Origin: Bradyrhizobium sp. CB1650
GTDB lineage: Bacteria; Pseudomonadota; Alphaproteobacteria; Rhizobiales; Xanthobacteraceae
NCBI RefSeq assembly: GCF_029761915.1
Contig: NZ_CP121695.1
Location: forward strand, 4,865,501 to 4,929,500
Direction: 5' to 3'
Length of the DNA: 64,000 bases
A model generated the notes under the pieces. The model was not told the DNA's origin and did no database searches. It saw only the letters and a list, made by a program, of their open reading frames with translations. Each line of letters opens with the position of its first letter. The stretch's first letter is position 1. Positions 45,201-53,164 of this stretch are shown here, piece by piece. The position numbers were made by a program, and so were the translations under genes.

Positions 45201-45580
45201 AGGGTAAATGAAAGCTTGGGCTGAGCCCGGCGCGCGCCGGGCGGACCGGGCACCTCGTCCGGCGTGACCCAGGTAAACACGCCGTTGGCCTCGACCAGCA
45301 CCACGGCGCCCTCACCCGGCACAATGTCGACCTCCACGCGCGGGACGTCGCCCGGGGTTGCTCGCATGGATCGTTGCGTGCCACGTGGCGGCACCAGGAT
45401 TCCGTCGGCGGCCACGGTGAGGCCGGAGTCGGCGAGACCCGACGGCAATGCGGACGACACGCCCGGACTTGTCCGCATCCGGCGAACGGCGACGCCGGGC
45501 GCACCGGGAGCAACGACTTCCACACGAACGCTCTCGGGATGCGTGATGGTCACGCCGGTTGCAATCGTCGTCGTTGCCAT
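42266..45580 (-). CDS. Alpha/beta-hydrolase plus CHAT-protease fusion protein
   Basis: 1104 residues, soluble. Residues 1-190 are Pro/Ala/Val-rich with beta character. Residues 210-440 resemble an alpha/beta hydrolase (strand VLLFVHGTFSST, nucleophile in AYSRGG at about Ser292). Residues 600-760 form beta-sandwich-like sequence. The C-terminus (about 830-1104) is a CHAT caspase-like protease: catalytic His in HVSGHG (about 954) and Cys in LNACQAG (about 1009), followed by GAGAFIGAQWSV. A GGAGG site precedes ATG 45580. It is convergent with the MoxR/vWA operon, 18 bases apart. CHAT proteins are effectors in many conflict systems. Confidence 0.88.
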   Translation of the reverse strand: MATTTIATGVTITHPESVRVEVVAPGAPGVAVRRMRTSPGVSSALPSGLADSGLTVAADGILVPPRGTQRSMRATPGDVPRVEVDIVPGEGAVVLVEANGVFTWVTPDEVPGPPGARRAQPKLSFTLVSPPAAAAAPGAAPQRRNVFTDWLVDAVLDQVRVVVFKYVGRWAAATLAARLEGAVQPGPVAMPSLDIETWRPLTIQATPAGPAQKVLLFVHGTFSSTRGSFGHLVTHPKGRAFLSGALKAYDLILGFDHRTLTEDPMTNAKQILTTLGGLALPEGSKIDAIAYSRGGLVLRSLMEGLLGDTDAVLPGVAFNRAVFIGCTNGGTHLAEPENVKDLLDTYTNLFARGSTMLGSFGGPTGVAIGKAFSTSVSLLGRFAQALADAAIEDNVVPGLAAMRPDGNVVTQLNQAQNPGSPDTTYFAVSANFEPAFEIGAGIAKETAELLIDRIADRLFKDQANDLVVDTAAMTALGTLSTRLANGHEFPFGETDRVYHITYFAQPEVADQLSGWLGLPAPAELLAPPVPAPSVVLEAAPVAPTAPVPPTAPVAKPLRRGPLPTGRVLMSDEPAAPTLDKLRADSENQPAQGRVRTGSECHFAARMPPNPPLGKRTRLEVIVSRAAIDLAVSATSAKSGPVAVSLAQPLTIEVIGLKNARVVDPVSAEVVTEVPADDNPVTFVFRVDGLAFGAAEFLVEIRQSARVLTSFTLRPIFIDDESEMLTVTASATVNPAAQRNAVLRIYEIQPVPGRISLRFDLECTDPNININQTISLRDGFNRESYVTELLKNVESAWFSDSISRERFMTRLRAIGEDMANELLPERLRRALWTNRKRIAGIQVLSEDTSFPWEMMFLADPDRQDVEGEGFLAEYGLIRWLHDTQWPPRRLSVRPDHVRYVVPTYPVPDYELPEAQQEREVLKTMFPGAVQLEADSVLLNAQLRRPGPIDILHVSGHGTSTVGGVIRASLLMTGRLGQDGRYEADELTDSIVKTALAFDANSQPIVFLNACQAGRSGNSMVGVGGFAAAFLKPVSTRGAGAFIGAQWSVGDSTALIFAKKFYESLLGGQTLVEATRAARNASKDAGELSWLSYTVYGDPAATAVRP

Positions 45581-45962
45581 GTGGCGCCCCTCCATTTTGG
45601 CGGTCAGGATTCCTACCAAAGGTTGTGTCCGTCAAGCTTGTCCCGACGTTCAATTCCTGACCGTGCGCAGATGATTTTTGCAGCCGCCCTGCGGGCGAGC
45701 TCATCCGATGCGACGTTCGGCCTCACGGACTCCGAGACCTCTTGTCGTTGACGGGCTTCACAGCGATCGCGTGAAATCGTCCCGAGCTCGCACGCACATC
45801 AGACGTGAACGAGGACTGCTCTGGTCAATTGGTGGCAGGAATTTCGGCCGCCGCGATCCTGCGCAGTCCGACCGTGCCGGCCTGATCTGCAGCGCCGTGG
45901 CAAAGTCGGACGAAGGCGGTTGCCTAAACCGTTGATCCCCTATATTGCTCCGCCCTCACAGG
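45581..45962. other. Intergenic region with no supported gene
   Basis: 382 bp between the CHAT gene and tRNA-Cys. It should hold the promoter of the CHAT gene (minus strand) and of tRNA-Cys (plus strand). I see no insertion-sequence end, integrase or repeat of the tRNA in it. Confidence 0.5.
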
Positions 45963-46036
45963 GGCCACGTGGCGGAGTGGTTACGCAGCGGTCTGCAAAA
46001 CCGTTTACACCAGTTCAATTCTGGTCGTGGCCTCCA
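45963..46036 (+). tRNA. tRNA-Cys (GCA)
   Basis: Acceptor GGCCACG pairs with CGTGGCC; D-arm GGCGGAGTGGTTACGC; anticodon loop CTGCAAA with GCA; T-arm CCAGTTCAATTCTGG; discriminator T and encoded CCA. 74 nt with CCA. Confidence 0.97.
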
Positions 46037-46089
46037 CTCCAATTCATTGAAATATTTGTAATATTTCCCATCCGTAGCGAGGCGGAGAC

Positions 46090-46830
46090 TCAGTGTCGCC
46101 TGCCACCTCGGAAGTCGCGCCGGCGGCCCTTTGGAACCGGCTTGGGTGCCAATTCCGGGATCGTCGCCTGGACCTCGCGATACCTCGCCAACATCCGTTC
46201 AAAGCTGGCATGCAGCGCCTCGGCGATGTCGGGACGCCGTTCCAGGCCCGCCAGCATCATGGCAGCCGCCTCGATGGTCGACAGCCCATCACGGCGCGGC
46301 TCGCGGCGCAGACGCCCATAGCGCGATGGATGCGCGGGGTTGAGGATGACGCGCTGGCACTTCAGCATCCAGGGATTGCGCCACCACAGCGCTTTGGCCT
46401 GGCTCCAGGTACCGTCGAGCAGCACCACGCCTTCGATCTTGCTCAGAATCGCACGCTGGTTCTCGGCAACATCGCCCTTGCGGGTGAGCGCCACGATGTC
46501 GCCCTCGGCCTCGAGTTCGGCCGCGCGCGCCGAACCGAGATAGAGTACGGCCCAGCGCGCGGGATTTTCGACCGGCCGGCCCAACGCCTTGGCAAGGCTG
46601 GGCCAGGACAGGCCGACCCGCACCGTGGCGTTGGCAAAATGCTTCGCTGTCAGGCGTGCGGTGCCGAGCGCCCTGTCCTGCTCCTGCGGATGCTGGAGGA
46701 TCAACAGCGCGATGCGGCTCTTAAGCGGCGTGATGTTGTCGCAGATGCACAGCGGCATCGGCTTCTGGCAGTGCGGGCACTCGGGAAGCGGCTCGGGCGG
46801 CGCGGCCGTCAGATCTGGCGGGTTCGACAT
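46090..46830 (-). CDS. DTW-domain tRNA-uridine aminocarboxypropyltransferase
   Basis: A 246-residue protein of the DTW/TapT family, which makes acp3U in tRNA from SAM. It has a Cys-rich N-terminus (CPHCQKPMPLCIC), a GTW-containing LLDGTWSQAKALWWRNPWM signature and a C-terminal basic tail. The ATG at 46830 gives the zinc-ribbon-like motif at residue 18 or so; an earlier ATG adds twelve basic residues. It is convergent with tRNA-Cys. It may modify other tRNAs; proximity alone does not prove a link. Confidence 0.9.
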   Translation of the reverse strand: MSNPPDLTAAPPEPLPECPHCQKPMPLCICDNITPLKSRIALLILQHPQEQDRALGTARLTAKHFANATVRVGLSWPSLAKALGRPVENPARWAVLYLGSARAAELEAEGDIVALTRKGDVAENQRAILSKIEGVVLLDGTWSQAKALWWRNPWMLKCQRVILNPAHPSRYGRLRREPRRDGLSTIEAAAMMLAGLERRPDIAEALHASFERMLARYREVQATIPELAPKPVPKGRRRDFRGGRRH

Positions 46831-46871
46831 GGCCGCCGCTATACGCCGCGCGCGGCGCCTCAACAACCCGC

Positions 46872-49800
46872 CTATTCAGCCGGCGCGGCGAGCGCGCGCG
46901 GCTCGGAGCGGCGCCGCAGGCGGTCGATCAGGAGGTAGATCACGGGCGTCGTATAGAGCGTCAGGATCTGCGAGACGAACAGGCCGCCGATGATGGTGAT
47001 GCCGAGCGGACGCCGGAGCTCAGTGCCGGGCCCGGTCGCGATCACGAGCGGAATGCCGGCGAACAGCGCCGCCATCGTCGTCATCAGGATGGGGCGGAAG
47101 CGCGCCTGGCAGGCCTCGAAGATCGCCTCGGCCGAAGACAAGCCGCGCTGGCGCTCGGCGTCGAGCGCGAAGTCGACCATCATGATGCCGTTCTTCTTGA
47201 CGATGCCGATCAACAGGATGATGCCGACGAAGGCGATCACCGTCAGCGGCGTGTTGGTGATCTGCAAGGCCAAGAGCGCGCCGAGCCCGGCCGAGGGCAA
47301 CGTCGAGATGATGGTCAGGGGATGGGCGAGGCTCTCATAGAGCACGCCGAGCACGATATACATCGCCACCAGCGCGCCGAGGATGAGCAGCGGCTGGCGT
47401 CCGCTGGTCCGGGCGAAATCGCCGGCATTGCCGTCGAAGCTGCCGCGAATACCCTCGGGCATGTGCAGTTCCTCGACTGCGCGCTGGATGTTCTCAGTGG
47501 CAACCTGGAGCGGCACGTTCGGCAAGAGGTTGAAGGACACCGTGGTCGAGGGGAATGCCTGGGAATGATAGACCGCGAGCGCGGCAAGGCCGCGCGTCGC
47601 GTGCACCACGGCCGACAGCGGCACCTGCACGTCACCCGCGCCGGCGACATAAATGCGATCGAGATTGGAAGGATCGACCTGGAATTTCGGATCGATCTCC
47701 AGCACGACCATGTACTGGTTGCGCTGGGTGTAGATGATCGAGATCTGCCGCTGCGAGAATGCGTTGTTCAGCGCGTTGTCGATATCCTGGACGTTGACGC
47801 CGAGCGCCGCGGCCTTCTGGCGGTCGATATTGAGCGTAAGCTGCAGACCGCCGGGATCGCGGTCGCTGGAGATGTCGGTGATGCCCTCGACCGTCTCCAT
47901 GCGCTTGGCGACGATCGGCGCCCATTTCTGCAACAGGCCGAGGTCGGTGCTGGTGAGCGTGTACTGGTAGTCGGAATCGCTCTGCCGTCCGCCGGCGCGC
48001 ACGTCCTGGGCCGCGAACATGAACAGCCGGATTCCGGGCACGGGATACAGCGCTCGCCGCAGCCGGTCGATCACGAGCTGTGTCGAGACATAGCCGCGCT
48101 CCTCCGGCGGCTTCAGGCTGATGAACATGGTGCCGCGGTTCGAGGTTGCAGCCCCCGGTCCCCCGCCTCCGCTGCCGACCGTCGAGCCGATGCCGGCCAC
48201 CGCCGGATCCTGCATCACGATGTCGGCAAGCCGCTGCTGCAGGCCCAGCATCGACTGGAACGAGATGTCGGCCGAGGCGCGCGTCGCGCCGATGACGAAG
48301 CCGGAATCATCGGTCGGGAAATAGCCCTTGGGCACCTTGATGTAGAGCGTCACCGTGAGGCCGATGGTGGCGAAGAATACCAGCAGCGTCAGCAGCGGAA
48401 ACTCCAGCACGACGCGCAAGGTGCGGGTGTGGAAGGCGACGATGCGCGACAACGATCCCTCGATCAACCGATCGAACAGCGTCGCGGTGCCCGAGGTGGT
48501 CTGCCGGACATAGTGGGCGCAGATCATCGGCGTCACCGTCAGCGACACCAGCGTCGAGACCAGAATCGCGAAGGTGAGCGTCAGCGAGAATTCGCGCAGC
48601 AGGCGGCCGACGATTCCATCCATGAAGATCAGCGGCGTGAAAGCGGCGATCAGCGACAGGCTGATCGACACCACGGTGAATCCGATCTGACGGGCGCCCT
48701 CCTGCGCCGCCCGGAACGGCCGCATGCCATGCTCGAGATTGCGGAACATGTTCTCGATCATGACGATGGCGTCGTCGACCACGAAGCCGACCGAGATTGC
48801 GAGGGCCATCAGCGACAGATTGTCGATGGAGAAGCCGGCCAGCCACATGCCGGCACAAGTGCCGGCGAGCGCGAGCGGCACGGAGATCCCGGCCGCAATC
48901 GTCGGGGTAATGCGGCGCAGGAACACGAACACCACGACCATCACCAGCACGGCAGTCGCAAGCAAGGTCCACTGCATGTCCAGCACGCTGGCCCGGATCG
49001 TGCTGGTGCGATCGACCAGGGTGGAGATCTCGACGCCGGCCGGTATCCATTGCTTCAGCGCGGGGATCAGCGCCTTGACCCGGTCGACGGTGTCGATGAC
49101 GTTGGCGTCGCCCTGCTTGGTGATCTGGATCAGTACTGCCGGCCGCTTGTTGAACCAGGCGATCGAACGCGCGTTGCGGACGGAATCTTCGATATCGGCG
49201 ACGTCGGAGAGCCGTACGAAATTGCCGTTCGAGCGCTTGATGACGATGTCGCGGAATTCCTTGGCCGTGCGCATCTGCCGGTTGAGCGACAGCGTCTCGC
49301 TCTGGCGATCGCCGTTGAAGATTCCGACCGGGCCGAGAGGATTGGCGTTGATGATCGCGGTGCGGACGTCATCGGTGGCGATGCCGGCGTTCGAAAGTGC
49401 CACCGGATTAAGCTGTATCCGCACCGCCGGCTGATCGGCACCGCTCACCGTGACGTCGCCGACGCCCGGCACCTGCGAGATGCGCTGCGCCAGCACCGTA
49501 TCGGCGACGTCGTAGATCGCGCTTGCGGACAGCGTCTTCGAGGTCAGCGCCAGCACGAAGACCGGCGCGCCGGCGGTGTTGGCCTTGCGGAAACGCGGCA
49601 GCGTCGGCAGGTCGCTTGGCAGGTCGACGAGCGAGGCATTGATGGCGGCCTGCACGTCGCGGGCGGCCTTGTCGATGTTGCGGCCGATGTCGAACTGGAG
49701 CTGGATGCTGGTCGTGCCCAGCGAACTCGTCGAGGTGATCTGGTTGATGCCGGCGATTTCGCCCAGCCGCCGCTCCAGCGGCGAGGCGACCGTCGCCGCC

Positions 49801-49979
49801 ATCACCGATGGATCGGCGCCGGGCCGCGTCGCGGAGACGAAGATGGCGGGGAAGTCGACATTCGGCACCGAGGCGACCGGCAGGAACTCGTAGGCGACGA
49901 CACCCAGCAGAAACAGCCCGATCGAGAGCAGCGTGGTCGCGACCGGGCGGCGGATGAACGGCTCCGAGATCGACGCCAT
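46872..49979 (-). CDS. RND efflux pump inner-membrane subunit (MdtC-like)
   Basis: Inner-membrane RND transporter, 1035 residues with twelve predicted membrane segments and two large periplasmic loops. The start MASISEPFIRRPVATTLLS and the TM4 motif GFVVDDAIVMIENMFRN are of the MdtB/MdtC (multidrug HAE1) type. It starts within the stop of the preceding RND gene (TGATG), so two different RND subunits are made together, as in heteromeric MdtBC. Confidence 0.93.
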   Translation of the reverse strand: MASISEPFIRRPVATTLLSIGLFLLGVVAYEFLPVASVPNVDFPAIFVSATRPGADPSVMAATVASPLERRLGEIAGINQITSTSSLGTTSIQLQFDIGRNIDKAARDVQAAINASLVDLPSDLPTLPRFRKANTAGAPVFVLALTSKTLSASAIYDVADTVLAQRISQVPGVGDVTVSGADQPAVRIQLNPVALSNAGIATDDVRTAIINANPLGPVGIFNGDRQSETLSLNRQMRTAKEFRDIVIKRSNGNFVRLSDVADIEDSVRNARSIAWFNKRPAVLIQITKQGDANVIDTVDRVKALIPALKQWIPAGVEISTLVDRTSTIRASVLDMQWTLLATAVLVMVVVFVFLRRITPTIAAGISVPLALAGTCAGMWLAGFSIDNLSLMALAISVGFVVDDAIVMIENMFRNLEHGMRPFRAAQEGARQIGFTVVSISLSLIAAFTPLIFMDGIVGRLLREFSLTLTFAILVSTLVSLTVTPMICAHYVRQTTSGTATLFDRLIEGSLSRIVAFHTRTLRVVLEFPLLTLLVFFATIGLTVTLYIKVPKGYFPTDDSGFVIGATRASADISFQSMLGLQQRLADIVMQDPAVAGIGSTVGSGGGGPGAATSNRGTMFISLKPPEERGYVSTQLVIDRLRRALYPVPGIRLFMFAAQDVRAGGRQSDSDYQYTLTSTDLGLLQKWAPIVAKRMETVEGITDISSDRDPGGLQLTLNIDRQKAAALGVNVQDIDNALNNAFSQRQISIIYTQRNQYMVVLEIDPKFQVDPSNLDRIYVAGAGDVQVPLSAVVHATRGLAALAVYHSQAFPSTTVSFNLLPNVPLQVATENIQRAVEELHMPEGIRGSFDGNAGDFARTSGRQPLLILGALVAMYIVLGVLYESLAHPLTIISTLPSAGLGALLALQITNTPLTVIAFVGIILLIGIVKKNGIMMVDFALDAERQRGLSSAEAIFEACQARFRPILMTTMAALFAGIPLVIATGPGTELRRPLGITIIGGLFVSQILTLYTTPVIYLLIDRLRRRSEPRALAAPAE

Positions 49980-52900
49980 CACTGCATCCCCTCGGTGGCG
50001 CCGGCGACCGGCGGGCCGCCGGATTCGGCCGGCGGCAGCGCCTGCTCGAGGCGACGGTTGATGCGGTCGAGCGCGAGGTAGATCACGGGCGTGGTGTAGA
50101 GCGTCAGGAGCTGGCTGAGCAGCAGGCCGCCGATGATGGAGATGCCGAGCGGGAATCGCAGCTCCGAGCCGGTGCCGCTTTCGATGGCGAGCGGCAGCGC
50201 GCCGAACAGCGCCGCCAGCGTCGTCATCATGATCGGCCGGAAACGCAGCAGGCAGGCCTGCACGATCGCCTCGGTCGCCGACATCCCCTGCCCGCGCTCG
50301 GCCTCGAGCGCGAAATCGATCATCATGATCGCGTTCTTCTTGACGATGCCCATCAACAGGATGATGCCGATCAGACCGATCACCGAGAGGTCCTGGCCGC
50401 ACAGGACCAGCGCGAGGATCGCGCCGACGCCGGCCGAGGGCAGCGTCGAGAGGATCGTGATCGGGTGGATGTAACTCTCGTAGAGCACGCCGAGCACGAT
50501 GTAGATCGTGATCACCGCGGCGAGCAGCAGCCAGGGCTGGCCGGCGAGCGCCTTGGCGAATTCGGCGGCATCTCCGGCATAGACCCCGACGATGCTGTTG
50601 GGCATGCCGATGCGCGTCTCGATCGCCTTCACCGCCTCGACCGCGTCGCCGAGGGCCGCGCCCGGCGCGAGGTTGAAGCTGAGCGAAATCGCGGGGAACT
50701 GCGCCTGATGCGAGATCGCGAGCGGCGCGGTGGTACGCTTCAGCGTCGCCACGGCGGACAGCGGCACTTGGGCGTTAGGCGCGCCGGCGATGATGCTCGC
50801 GGCACCGGGCAGATAGAGCTTTGAAAGGATCGAGGGATCGCGCTGGTACATCGGCAGCGCCTCCAGCACCACGCGGTACTGGTTGGCCTGGCCATAGATG
50901 GTCGAGATCTGCCGCTGCGCGAAGGCATCGTTCAGCGTGTCGGTGATACCCTGCAGGCTCACCCCGAGCTGGCCGGCGCGCGTGCGATCGACGTCGAGCT
51001 GCGCCCGCAGGCCGCCTTCCTGGGCTTCCGAGGAGACGTCCCGGAACAGCGGATTGCGCCGCATCTCTGCGACCAGCTTGCGCGCCCATTCGGACACCAA
51101 CGTCGCATCGGTGCCGGTCAGCGTGTACTGGTATTGCGACCGGCTGGACTGGGTCGATATCTGCACGTCCTGCACCGGCTGAAAATAGACGGTCATGCCG
51201 GGGATGCCGGCCACCCTCTGCTTCAGCCGGGTCACCACCACGCCGACATCGTCGCGCCGCTCGCCACGGGGCTTCAGCGTCATGACGAGCCGCCCGACAT
51301 TGGTGGTCGGATTGACCGAGCCTGCGCCGATCACCGAGACGACGCCGGTTACGTCAGGGTCGGCCTTGATGGCGTCGGCGGCCTCGGTCTGCCGCTTCTG
51401 CATCTCCGCGAAGGACACGTCCGCACCCGCCTCCGTCACCGCCGTGATCGACGCGGTATCCTGCAGCGGCAGGAAGCCTTTTGGCGCGACCACGTAGAGA
51501 ACCAGGGTCGCGATCAGCGTCGCGAAGGTCACGACCAGCGTCGCGCGCTGGCGCTCCAGCACCCAGAGCAGCGTCGAATGGTAGACCTCGACGGTGCGGT
51601 CGATGAAGCGGCTGATTGCCGCTAACCCCGGCACCGTCAGCTCCTCGTGAGCAGCCTTGAGCAGGCGCGAGCACATCATCGGCGTCAGCGTCAGCGAGAC
51701 CACGGCCGAGGTCACGACTGCGATCGTCAGCGTCAGCGCGAATTCGCGGAACATCCGCCCGACCAGACCCGACATGAACAGAAGCGGGATGAAGACCGCG
51801 ATCAGCGACACCGTCAGCGAGATCACGGTGAAGCCGATCTCGCTGGCGCCCTTGAGCGAGGCCTCCATCGCGCTCTCGCCGTTCTCCATGTGCCGGACGA
51901 TGTTCTCGATCATGACGATGGCGTCGTCGACGACGAAACCGGTGCCGATTGTCAGCGCCATCAGCGACAGATTGTCGAGGCTGAAGCCGGCAAAGTACAT
52001 GATGCCGAAGCTCGTGATCAGCGACAGCGGCAGTGCCACGCCCGCGATCAGCGTCGCGCGCAGCGAACGCAGGAACAACAGCACCACCAGCGTCACCAGC
52101 ACGACGCTGAGGACCAGCGTGAACTGCACGTCGTGGACCGAGGCGCGGATGGTGTCGGTGCGGTCAGAGACGACCGTCAGGTTGACGCCCGCCGGAATGG
52201 CACGCTGAACCTTCGGGATCTCGGTGCGGATCTGGCGTACGACGTCGATCACGTTGGCGCCGGGCTGGCGCTGGATGTCGATGATGACGGCCGGCGTGCC
52301 CTGGTACCAGCCGCCGGTACGGTCGTTCTCCAGGCCGTCGACGATCTGCGCGACATCGCCGATCGCGACCGGTGAGCCGTTGCGGTAGGCGATGATGATC
52401 GGCCTGTAGGCGTCGGCCGCGGCGATCTGGTCGTTGGCCGCGATGATGTAGGATTGCTGCGCGCCATCGAGCGAACCCTTCGGGCCCGATACGTTGGCAT
52501 TGGCAATGGCGCTGCGCAGATCCTCCATGGCGATGCCGTAGGCCGCAAGCCGTGCCAGATCGGCCTGGATGCGCACCGCCGGCTTCAGGCCGCCGAGCAC
52601 CGAGACCCGTCCGACGCCGGAAATCTGGCTCAGCCGCTGCGCCAGGATCGTATCGGCGATGTCGCTCATCACCCGCAGCGAGATCGTCTCGGAGCGCAGC
52701 GCCAGGGTCATCACCGGCGCGTCCGCCGGGTTCACCTTGGCGTAGGTCGGCGGATAGGGCAGCGTCTTTGGCAGCACGCCGGCGGCGGCGTTGATCGCGG
52801 CCTGCACGTCCTGGGTTGCGCCGTCGATGTCGCGGTTGAGGTCGAACTGGAGCGATATCTGGCTGACGCCGAACGAGCTCGTCGAGTTGATCGCCGACAG

Positions 52901-53128
52901 TGACGGGATCTGCCCGAGCTGCCGCTCCAGGGGCGCGGTGATCAGCGAGGCAATCACGTCGGGACTCGCGCCCGGCAACTGCGTCGTCACCTGCACGGTC
53001 GGGAAGTCGACCTGCGGCAGCGCGGATACCGGCAGCGCGAAATAGCCGAGCGCGCCGCCGATCAGCAGCGCGATGCCAAGCAGCGAGGTCGCGATCGGCC
53101 GGCGAATGAATGGTTCGGAGACGCCCAT
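49979..53128 (-). CDS. RND efflux pump inner-membrane subunit (MdtB-like)
   Basis: RND transporter of 1049 residues, paralogous to its downstream neighbour. It begins MGVSEPFIRRPIATSLLGI and contains GFVVDDAIVMIENIVRH in TM4. Together with the following gene it probably forms a heterotrimer. It starts 36 bases after the membrane-fusion-protein gene. Confidence 0.94.
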   Translation of the reverse strand: MGVSEPFIRRPIATSLLGIALLIGGALGYFALPVSALPQVDFPTVQVTTQLPGASPDVIASLITAPLERQLGQIPSLSAINSTSSFGVSQISLQFDLNRDIDGATQDVQAAINAAAGVLPKTLPYPPTYAKVNPADAPVMTLALRSETISLRVMSDIADTILAQRLSQISGVGRVSVLGGLKPAVRIQADLARLAAYGIAMEDLRSAIANANVSGPKGSLDGAQQSYIIAANDQIAAADAYRPIIIAYRNGSPVAIGDVAQIVDGLENDRTGGWYQGTPAVIIDIQRQPGANVIDVVRQIRTEIPKVQRAIPAGVNLTVVSDRTDTIRASVHDVQFTLVLSVVLVTLVVLLFLRSLRATLIAGVALPLSLITSFGIMYFAGFSLDNLSLMALTIGTGFVVDDAIVMIENIVRHMENGESAMEASLKGASEIGFTVISLTVSLIAVFIPLLFMSGLVGRMFREFALTLTIAVVTSAVVSLTLTPMMCSRLLKAAHEELTVPGLAAISRFIDRTVEVYHSTLLWVLERQRATLVVTFATLIATLVLYVVAPKGFLPLQDTASITAVTEAGADVSFAEMQKRQTEAADAIKADPDVTGVVSVIGAGSVNPTTNVGRLVMTLKPRGERRDDVGVVVTRLKQRVAGIPGMTVYFQPVQDVQISTQSSRSQYQYTLTGTDATLVSEWARKLVAEMRRNPLFRDVSSEAQEGGLRAQLDVDRTRAGQLGVSLQGITDTLNDAFAQRQISTIYGQANQYRVVLEALPMYQRDPSILSKLYLPGAASIIAGAPNAQVPLSAVATLKRTTAPLAISHQAQFPAISLSFNLAPGAALGDAVEAVKAIETRIGMPNSIVGVYAGDAAEFAKALAGQPWLLLAAVITIYIVLGVLYESYIHPITILSTLPSAGVGAILALVLCGQDLSVIGLIGIILLMGIVKKNAIMMIDFALEAERGQGMSATEAIVQACLLRFRPIMMTTLAALFGALPLAIESGTGSELRFPLGISIIGGLLLSQLLTLYTTPVIYLALDRINRRLEQALPPAESGGPPVAGATEGMQ

Positions 53129-53164
53129 GAGACGCGCCTGCCGCTCAAGCGGCTGTTGTCGGGA

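Noticed and set aside
46922..50081. Long plus-strand open frames opposite the RND pump genes
   Set aside because: They mirror the codons of the true minus-strand genes (His/Arg/Asp-rich products) and match no protein family.
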